NCBI GenBank assembly: GCA_963556195.1
Contig: OY744531.1
Coordinates: 108,776,622-108,840,621 of the forward strand
Source of the DNA: Sepiola atlantica
Taxonomy: Eukaryota; Mollusca; Cephalopoda; Sepiida; Sepiolidae
Reading direction: 5' to 3'
DNA: 64,000 nt
The notes under the pieces: model-generated
What the model was told of the DNA's origin: nothing
Databases searched by the model: none
What the model saw: only the letters and a program-made list of their open reading frames with translations
Shown: positions 57,252-64,000 of the stretch, one piece after another
Position numbering within the stretch: the first letter of the stretch is position 1
How the letters are laid out: the number at the start of each line of letters is the position of its first letter
Position numbers and translations under genes: made by a program

Positions 57252-57795
57252 CTCTAAACCAATACTCGTCACGTGTCTGTTTATAAACAGTATCTTTATA
57301 ATAAAGTAAAGTCAGTTTTCCCCCTATTTCATTGACCTTTATATGAGACCGTTACCGGTGTACATACAGACGCACAAACATACATGCAGACGTCGTATCT
57401 TATTTATATATAGATGATATTTAAATAAAAAACCTTACAGTCCTCTGCATGAGCTAGACGTCCTTTGGATGTCTGTTTTGGTTAGTAAAAAAAAAAGAAG
57501 AAAAAGCAAAGGAAGTCCTTTGTAGATACTACGTCCTGTACATAGTAAGCAAAATACTTTTTACTTGATGCAATACAAGATGTTCGCGCATCATCTCTCG
57601 CATCAAACTCATTAACACACACCATTTCTAATCGTTTGCATTCTAAAGTGGCGTGCAAAACGTTTGGGGCCAACGACATGAAGTGGGTATAAACCCTTTA
57701 TTTTATTGAGAAGTTAAGAGTGTTTTGTATAAGTTGTTGCATTTTCCGTTGGTGCCATGTCCGAGAAGGTGAGGGTTTTTTTTTTCGTTTGTTTT
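57252..57795. other. No gene; Helitron-like start fragment
   Basis: TCTTTATAATAAAGTAAAGTCAGTT at 57292 recurs as TTATATATAAAGTAAAGTCAGTT at 59699, resembling a 5' element end. Confidence 0.45.
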
Positions 57796-57797
57796 TT

Positions 57798-58022
57798 TAA
57801 CATAGTTCACCCCAAACATGGCAGCCGCCACTGTAGACGTAAGGGGCTACTGAGAAAAAAAGGGAGAAGGTTTGTTTTTTTTTTGGGGGGGGGGTCAACC
57901 TAAATTGGGATCTGCGCAGCGAGATGTCTGTTTACATTAGTTTTGAATTTCTGCATGTCAGTACCGTCGGGGAAACAGGGGGCAGGGAGGGAGTTCCAGA
58001 GGCCAGCAGCACGAGGAAAGGG
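57798..58022 (-). pseudogene. LINE 3'-end relic
   Basis: On the minus strand this reads LWNSLPAPCFPDGTDMQKF-like sequence, then a HLAAQIPI-like end and the family 3'UTR (CAGTAGCCCCTTACGTCTAC, AGTGGCGGCTGCCATGTTTG). Confidence 0.75.
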
Positions 58023-58660
58023 TTAGACGGTACACCGATTTAAACAGCTTGAACAGTGACGTTTACAGCTCTTAGAAAGTGTGCGTGTGTGTGTGCGTAT
58101 GTGTTTCATTTTTATTTCAGTCAAAGTTCTCAGAAATCAAGGGGCCCCTACCTTGGACTAACACTTGATCCCTATATGAGATACGTAGATATTTGAAAAT
58201 TCCATTAAAGTTCTCGTTTCTTATCAAGCGTCGAGTTAGTAAAGAAGTTAAGAACATTAATATTCCTCTCCAATTGACCAGTTAACTATGTTATAGTATA
58301 TCTTTCTTGTGGTCTCTTGGTCTTACCGGATTCCAGGACAAGAATTCATCTGGTCTGGTGGAGTATCACGCTAAGTGTTGTTATTTGAGGTAACATCACT
58401 AGGAGAAGGTGCACCATTCCTCGTATGAGCCAGTGTATAGCCGTGTCGAGGGGATCTTATTTGGGCTTCGAATACTATGTTATTTTCAATATTTGGTCAG
58501 GGTTTACTTGTAGGTAGAAGTATCCTCATGTCAGGTTGTCCTGACAAACCCTTGAACAGAGAGACCGAAGACACTCGAGGATGGTGTCTAGTAGGTAATG
58601 TATGTGTACTTGGAAGCCGAAATTGGAAGGTGCGTGTACGTCTGTGTAAAATAAGGCTCA
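58023..58660. other. No gene recognised
   Basis: Short GT repeat at 58080. Open frames show no domain. Confidence 0.45.
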
Positions 58661-58689
58661 GTTTCGGAATTTTTTAGATGAGGATTGAC

Positions 58690-59090
58690 AACTTGCATCA
58701 TTTGAACAATTCGGACTACTGTTCTCATGTTGGATGTCATTCTCACAACGTTTCGGCCGATGTAAATTGTTGAACTCTAAATGACCGTCTTCTGGAGATT
58801 GAAGGTTCAATCCTCAGTGTGGGCGATACTAAGAATATAATTAAGAATTATTTAAGACTTCTACCCGGTCATGGCTGGCGGAACGAGAACAATCTACCCT
58901 CGTGGATTAAATAAAAGGTTCCGTTCGAAATTCCGTACAGATGCCTGAATTCGGCATGAAGATGCCAGAGTTTGACAAGACGCACCTGAAGAAGGTCGGA
59001 GGTTACATCGGCCGAAACGTTGTGAAAATAACATCAAAGATAAGAACAGTAGTCCGAATTATCCGAATGATACAAGAGATTCACCTTTTC
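58690..59090 (+). mobile_element. ~400-bp foldback element of the CCGAAACGTTGTG family, with tRNA-like B box
   Basis: Left arm 58700-58766 (AATTCGGACTACTGTTCTCA..CACAACGTTTCGGCCGATGT) is inverted at 59004-59076. Between them lie GGTTCAATCCTCAGTGTGGG (B-box-like; also at 41538-41630) and GCACCTGAAGAAGGTCGGAG. Confidence 0.75.
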
Positions 59091-59284
59091 TTCTTGTTTT
59101 GCAGCGTAACAACGGATAAATTGTTGATAGCACAGTTTTTTCCCCTTTAAAATTATAAATGATCACCCATCAAGAATTTTTTAAAAGTGTGTGTGTGTGA
59201 CCCGTGCGCAAGCAAAAATTGTTTAAAATTCTGTACAATCGATACTGAGCTTTGACGTTTTTTCTTATAATTTACATTGCGATG

Positions 59285-59527
59285 AACACTGACAACTCAG
59301 CATACCGTGTTCGAATCCTGTGTGTGGCCTTGTTTTTTCTTCTAGTGTACGCTATGCCACACTCCAGAGCGCACACCTTCCTTTCAAAAACCAAGTACTA
59401 TATCAAATTGCAAGGAGATTCTAGACGAGTGGAGCAGATGGTTAAATTTCGGTCCTTGTCCGCTGACACGACCGTAGGCTTCGTTAAGCTCTTCCGCCTA
59501 GGAACACCGTTGGAACTTGTGGTTTGA
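59285..59527 (+). CDS. Unrecognised small frame with signal-peptide-like start
   Basis: Begins MNTDNSAYRVRILCVALFFL then LVYAMPHSRAHTF, giving a hydrophobic stretch with a plausible cleavage region; total ~80 residues. However, its 3' part overlaps a tRNA-like stretch (TAGGCTTCGTTAAG, GTGGTTTGAATCG), which argues for a SINE fragment read by chance. No homolog recognised. Confidence 0.15.
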   Translation, partial: NTDNSAYRVRILCVALFFLLVYAMPHSRAHTFLSKTKYYIKLQGDSRRVEQMVKFRSLSADTTVGFVKLFRLGTPLELVV

Positions 59528-60057
59528 ATCGATGTTCGTCTGGCTCCTCGCCCGAGACCTTACCACCTTGTATAGTCATTTCAGATGCTTCCGCCTCTGA
59601 TCGCAGTGCACTTGGGGTGGACGAAGCACTCAAGTTCGATCACCACGTCAATTGTTGATTCTAAATGCAATATCAATACTATTAATATACTACTCACCTT
59701 ATATATAAAGTAAAGTCAGTTCCTCTTTCCTATATGGATGCTCGATAGCGTCGCTAACAAAAACCACACGCATGAATCTTTCCATTTCATGCTCTCTGTC
59801 ACATATTGGTCTACGGTGTTAGAAAACAAGATTTTAGTTTGGCTCACTTATTTTGAGTTTAACATTTAGTCCCGATCGATCTCTTAAAAAAAAAAAGTCG
59901 GAGGAGTTTCACTCTCATACTCAGATCTACTCTTACTGTCATCTACGCACTAATACTATTAAGTAAATTATGCGTCCACGATATCTCGCTCCCTTTTTAA
60001 GGGACGAGTTCCCCACCTTTAGGCTAGAATCAAAACGTAGAAGAGAAGAGATCCCGA

Positions 60058-60241
60058 CATTTGGACTAAGATCAAAGCGTCGTATCATTTCTGTGTTCAG
60101 TCAGAGGAGAAAAAAACCTTCTGGACTGAGGTAATTTTTATTTGCGTTCCCATTCATTTGTGGGGAGAGCAGAGATGGATTATGTCCACACTAAAAACCG
60201 ACCATGTGTCTAACTTTGTCCTCGTGTGAAGATAAGTAAAT
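60058..60241 (+). mobile_element. U2-SINE, type II body
   Basis: TTGGACTAAGATCAAAGCGT CGTATCATTTCTG (U2 head), CTTCTGGACTGAGGTAATTT, then tail CATGTGTCTAACTTTGTCCT CGTG..AAGATAAGTAAATAA. Confidence 0.75.
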
Positions 60242-60248
60242 AAGGACT

Positions 60249-60552
60249 AAAATGCCTGAGCAACCCCGCCATCATTCCCCGATATGGGTGCCTCAGGCAA
60301 TTAGCAATAAACCATCCCGTTGTTAAAGAGAGAAGGTAAAGCCTGGGAGGGTGGACCTTTTTAGAACTGCACAGAATCGTACCTCAGCCCGACAGAAGTA
60401 AGGTCACCTTGCTTCAAAATGGCGCAGACTGATTGTCGATGACGTATCCTCGACTGATGTGAACAAAACAATCATTCTGGATTGTTGGGCCTTGAGAATT
60501 GTACGCGCTCTACAGATTACCATTCAAGTCGATCACTTTATTCGTTGTTATT
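60249..60552 (-). mobile_element. U2-SINE body fragment in a duplicated unit, copy 1
   Basis: Body AATGCCTGAGCAACCCCGCC..GGGTGCCTCAGGCAATTAGC..AAAGCCTGGGAGGGTGGACC, continuing into ACCTCAGCCCGACAGAAGTA and GAATTGTACGCGCTCTACAG. The unit is partly repeated at 60555-60753 and 61071-61143. Confidence 0.65.
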
Positions 60553-60554
60553 CT

Positions 60555-60753
60555 CCGTCGGAATTCCCCGTGATTCTAAGTTATTAACAATAAACTAACC
60601 CCTTCTCAATAAAAGGAATGTAAAGCCTGGGAGGATGGCCCTCCTAGAACTGCACAGAACCATACCTCAACTCGACAGAATCAAGGTCACCAACTCCAAA
60701 ATTGTGCAGACTCTGTCAGACTGATTGTCGAGGACGTACCCTCGACTGTTACG
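60555..60753 (-). mobile_element. U2-SINE body fragment, copy 2
   Basis: TAACAATAAACTAACCCCTT..AAAGCCTGGGAGGATGGCCC then ACCTCAACTCGACAGAATCA, parallel to 60292-60470. Confidence 0.65.
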
Positions 60754-61792
60754 AACGCCACAACTCAGATTGACATGAGTTCTCTCCCAGGTGTATTTCA
60801 ACAAGGTGAAATAAATAGGATAAGAGAAAGAAAATAATTTTATTCGAAATTGCCAAAAGGTTACTGAGTATGTGTTTGGGTTTTTATAGTATGCGCGAGA
60901 ATATCCTCGTTTCTCTGATTAGCTGAAAAAAATCTGCTGATTGGAATTTTTGTCCAATCTCAAGTTGATACGTAAAACAACATTCAATGCCGCTGCTACT
61001 TCTAACAGTATGAGCAACACAAACCCTCCGGTTGAGGTTTCTCTTGTATTCTGGCCGACTGAATTAGAAAGTATTGTTGGGTCTGGAGAATTGTACGCGC
61101 TCTACTGATTACCATTCAAGGCGATCCCTTTATTCGTTCTTCTTGTTCGTTTGTATTTGTAAATAAAGGGATCCCCCTTGGTGGGCACAAAGAAAGGACA
61201 TGTTTATTTTCTTTAAATGGGGCTTGTTTCAATGTTTAGATGTGTTAGGGAGGGGGGGGGGCTCCCTGGTTTGTTTTATAAACATTTTGTTCTCTTTGGC
61301 TGTTCACCCTTCTCGTACCTCAATCTTCTCGAGAAGTTCCCACCTAATAACAAACTGAACACCTGTCGCGTTAACACGTCACCGGGTTAACCGGATGTGA
61401 CCAATGTTGTGTATTGAAGCGAATAATGTTGGTGACGTTGTTGTTGTGGAACCTTGTGCGAGGAGCGGGGGCCCGTGTTAACCTTTGTTTGACAATAACG
61501 AATTATTATTTTTAGCGTTTTTTTTTTTTTTTTTAGTAATGGGTCACCACTTATCAAGGCCCAGGGGTCACTCGAGGATAAGGGTGACAGAGGTTGTCGG
61601 TTGAACGATGAATGCCACAACGAGAATATTGGACAACGGGATGATTTCTTAAGAGGAATTGATTATCCAAGAAGATAGCTTGAAAACAACCATGTTGTAG
61701 TCGGTTGGGAAGCAGATTCATTGTATTATGTTCCAGAGAGGAGGTGTTCTAGGAAAGAAACTTTGTTCATGGAAGTACCGTTTGGTTTTTGG

Positions 61793-61796
<4 letters not shown>
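60754..61796. other. No gene; partial repeat of the preceding unit
   Basis: 61071-61143 repeats 60475-60552 (GAATTGTACGCGCTCTACTG ATTACCATTCAAG). Poly-G at 61251-61261 and poly-T at 61519-61534. Confidence 0.5.

Positions 61797-61850
<54 letters not shown>
61797..61850. repeat. (GA)n microsatellite
   Basis: About 26 GA dinucleotides. Confidence 0.95.
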
Positions 61851-61857
<7 letters not shown>

Positions 61858-61928
61858 GTTATTTGTTGTGGTTGTAGCGATGCGGGTTCTTGCTGTGAAT
61901 GTTTTACAGGGGGGGGATAATTATTGTC

Positions 61929-62000
61929 TCTATTTACTTGCCTCCCCACGTGGGTAAACTTAGACACAAGGTCGTTTTTTGGAGAAGATCACCCTGTATT
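61929..62000 (-). mobile_element. SINE tail fragment
   Basis: CTATTTACTTGCCTCCCCAC then AAACTTAGACACAAGGTCGT is the reverse of the shared SINE tail. Confidence 0.6.
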
Positions 62001-62078
62001 AAACCTAAGATTAAAACGGGATCAGGTCTAAATGAGCGAACGTATTCACAGCAAGGTTTGATTTTCGTTACAAGAAGA

Positions 62079-62418
62079 TTAACCCTAACCCTAACCCTAA
62101 CACTAACCCTAACACTAACCCTAACCCTAACCCTAACACTAACCCTAACACTAACCCTAACCCTAACCCTAACACTAACCCTAACACTAACCCTAACACT
62201 AACCCTAACACTAACCCTAACCCTAACACTAACCCTAACACTAACCCTAACACTAACCCTAACCCTAACACTAACCCTAACCCTAACCCTAACCCTAACA
62301 CTAACACTAACCCTAACCCTAACCCTAACACTAACACTAACCCTAACCCTAAACCCTAACCCTAAACCCTAACCCTAAACCCTAACCCCTAACCCTTACC
62401 TTAACCCTAACCCTATCC
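62079..62418. repeat. Interstitial telomere-like block, CCCTAACACTAA higher-order
   Basis: About 340 bp of CCCTAA alternating with CACTAA. The long open frames (TLTLTL, GLGLVL) are artefacts. Confidence 0.95.
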
Positions 62419-62502
62419 TAACATTCAGAACTTATGTTGATTAATTAAAATATATAAAGCTTCACTGAGTTGTTTCTATATACTGTTATAAAAACTCCAG
62501 TT

Positions 62503-62638
62503 ACGCATCTCCCCAAAATGACGCATCTCCCCAAAATGACGCGTCTCCCCAAAATGACGCATCTCCCCAAAATGACGCATCTCCCCAAAATGACGCGTCT
62601 CCCCAAAATGACGCATCTCTCCAAAATGACGCCTCTCC
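62503..62638. repeat. 18-bp minisatellite, ~7.5 copies
   Basis: ATGACGCATCTCCCCAAA with GCGTC/GCCTC variants. Confidence 0.95.
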
Positions 62639-63146
62639 GCATTTTCCTAACTACTTTAACATGTAATACATTTTCAATTTTTTTTCTTTCTATAACTTCT
62701 AATTTCTGTTAGGACTAGTTTTGACAGAGCTTCTGACTAACGTCATAACAACTGATTTCTCTTCGACTGATAAATAACAATTTTGAACCACCATTAACCT
62801 TTTTCATATTGTACGATTATATTATATGATTCTTCATGAAGAGTGCATCTTCCTTCAAAAACATTTTATGTTATATAAAAAAAAGATAAATGGTTTTCTC
62901 TTTTCATGTAACCTAACATCCGTTTGTTCCACTTTGAGTCCCACTGTACATCCTTAGATATTGTGTTGTACTCCGCCTGTGCAGATTTGATGTATCCAAA
63001 CCCCAACTCCCTTCATAATTTCTAATTTGCTGTACAATTGGAAGTGTTAGACTCTGTAGCCTTGATACTACCTGCTAGCTTTGAAATTGGTTTCGATACC
63101 TTGTGCTGATGAAGAGAACCGATATTAATAAACTATATATTGTCTC
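62639..63146. other. No gene recognised
   Basis: Apparently low-copy AT-rich sequence. Confidence 0.45.
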
Positions 63147-63235
63147 AGAAACGATCGCACACAAACTGTTGTTATGTTGTATTCTTGGAGTGCAAATAAA
63201 TGATCATGTAAAAAAGTTGAGCCAAGATCTATGAT
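63147..63235 (+). repeat. Dispersed ~90-bp repeat (pair with 16912-17002)
   Basis: CTCAGAAACGATCGCACACA ... TATTCTTGGAGTGCAAATAA..TGATCATGTAA matches 16912-17002. Confidence 0.75.
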
Positions 63236-63284
63236 ATAAGCCACTGAATAAAGTGTTAAAATTATCACTGCTTATTCGCTATTC

Positions 63285-63365
63285 AGCGGTTGTCCAGTGG
63301 TTCTAGATGTCGGGATTTGAGTTGTTAAATACTCGGAGTCCGGGGTTTCGAATCGCATGATCAGC
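63285..63365 (+). mobile_element. tRNA-derived SINE head
   Basis: GGTTGTCCAGTGGTTCTAGA (A-box-like) and GGGGTTTCGAATCGC (B-box-like, one extra T). The body continues to ATAAACAAAAACAAACAAAT at about 63450. Confidence 0.6.
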
Positions 63366-63445
63366 AGTGAATAGTTATATCGCTATGCTGATGGGTCCCG
63401 ATTATAAAGGACGGAACATACATAGATAATAAACAAAAACAAACA

Positions 63446-63451
63446 AATATA

Positions 63452-63488
<37 letters not shown>
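63446..63488. repeat. (TA)n microsatellite
   Basis: Pure TA run after the SINE tail. Confidence 0.9.
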
Positions 63489-63491
<3 letters not shown>

Positions 63492-64000
63492 AACATTGCA
63501 AAAAATTTATGCAAAAAACAAAATTCGTCTGTTTAATTACACCTTTTTTATTTTTTCAATTTTTCTGATTTTTTTTTGTATTAAAATCAAAAAAGAAAAT
63601 TAATAAATGTCTCATAAGTTTGACGAACGTTTTTGATTTTTCGTCGAATCATCCTCAGGTGTCAAAAGCAAATGAACAAAAACACTGGAGAAGGAAGAGA
63701 CTTTTTAAAAAGACGGCGGATACACGTGCATAGAACGTCTTTCGCATTGTTCCAGGAAGTCGTTGACGATTTAAATTCAGCAACACTGGATGGCATCACA
63801 GAACAAAATCGCATTACGCTAAGTATTTTAAAATGTTACTACTGGTTTCATATGTGATGTTAATTTTAGGTTGTTGTGTTTTTATGTAGATAGCTTCCAG
63901 TATTTTTGATGTTTTAAAATTGGGTTTAAAATGCTTAACGTAATGCGATTTAAACATGAATGCGGATGTAGTATGTGAAATTCGCGACATTATTAGTTTC
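63489..64000. repeat. Unassigned repeat with inverted segment
   Basis: AAATCGCATTACGCTAAGTA at 63806 is inverted at 63918-63952. 63633-63660 carries TTTTTCGTCGAATCATCCTC AGGTGTC, a mobile-element-like end motif. The 74-residue frame here has no recognised domain. Confidence 0.45.

Noticed and set aside
61899..62372. TLTLTL and GLGLVL frames
   Set aside because: Translations of telomere-like CCCTAA repeats.

Overview
The window is animal nuclear DNA, AT-rich and dominated by repeats. It is most likely from a lophotrochozoan, probably a mollusc. The evidence is vertebrate/invertebrate-type TTAGGG repeats, Jockey/CR1-like LINE relics, Helitrons, hAT elements, snRNA- and rRNA-derived SINEs, and a recurrent GGGAGATAACTC motif that I associate from memory with molluscan genomes. 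The species cannot be fixed from the sequence alone.

The only protein-coding gene I can support is a Tribbles-family pseudokinase (TRIB1/2-like) on the minus strand. Its first coding exon is at 31774..32055 and its second at 468..760. They are joined by a 31,013-bp phase-0 intron with good GTAAGT/AG junctions. Exon 2 ends in a second GTAAGT donor, so the rest of the pseudokinase lies left of base 1. About half of the window is therefore one intron, and the other half is upstream sequence with no confident gene.

Layout. 1-8,500: exon 2, AT microsatellites, a 15/17-bp tandem array and two ~400-bp MITEs. 8,500-9,500: a ~1-kb polypurine tract. 11-15 kb: two terminal-inverted-repeat elements, then a cluster of U2-snRNA-headed SINEs and a 5S-rRNA-derived element. 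15-25 kb: LINE relics and two non-autonomous Helitrons. 25-31 kb: a perfect 68-bp palindrome and several foldback MITEs. 32-34.4 kb: the least repetitive stretch, upstream of exon 1. 34-41 kb: SINE/LINE relics, a hAT copy, and a head-to-tail U2-SINE trimer. 41-42.3 kb: a chimeric LINE insertion with a 15-bp target duplication. 42.4-45.4 kb: an 18-bp satellite. 46.7-49.4 kb: 52-bp and 22-bp satellites. 50-53.5 kb: a further LINE relic, a U2-SINE dimer and a 44-bp satellite. 53.6-55.8 kb: two large telomere-like blocks in opposite orientation with a 5S-derived element between them. 56-64 kb: a second hAT copy, SINE relics, a third telomere-like block and an 18-bp minisatellite.

No prokaryotic-style system, CRISPR array or operon is present. 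Most open reading frames in the window are translations of tandem repeats. The most interesting material is the retroelement biology: U2-headed and 5S-headed SINEs that appear to share bodies and tails, tandem SINE multimers, an apparent paralogous empty site, and a chimeric LINE insertion. The Tribbles gene with its very large, repeat-filled intron is also notable. All assignments come from reading the sequence and recalling families; no search was run.
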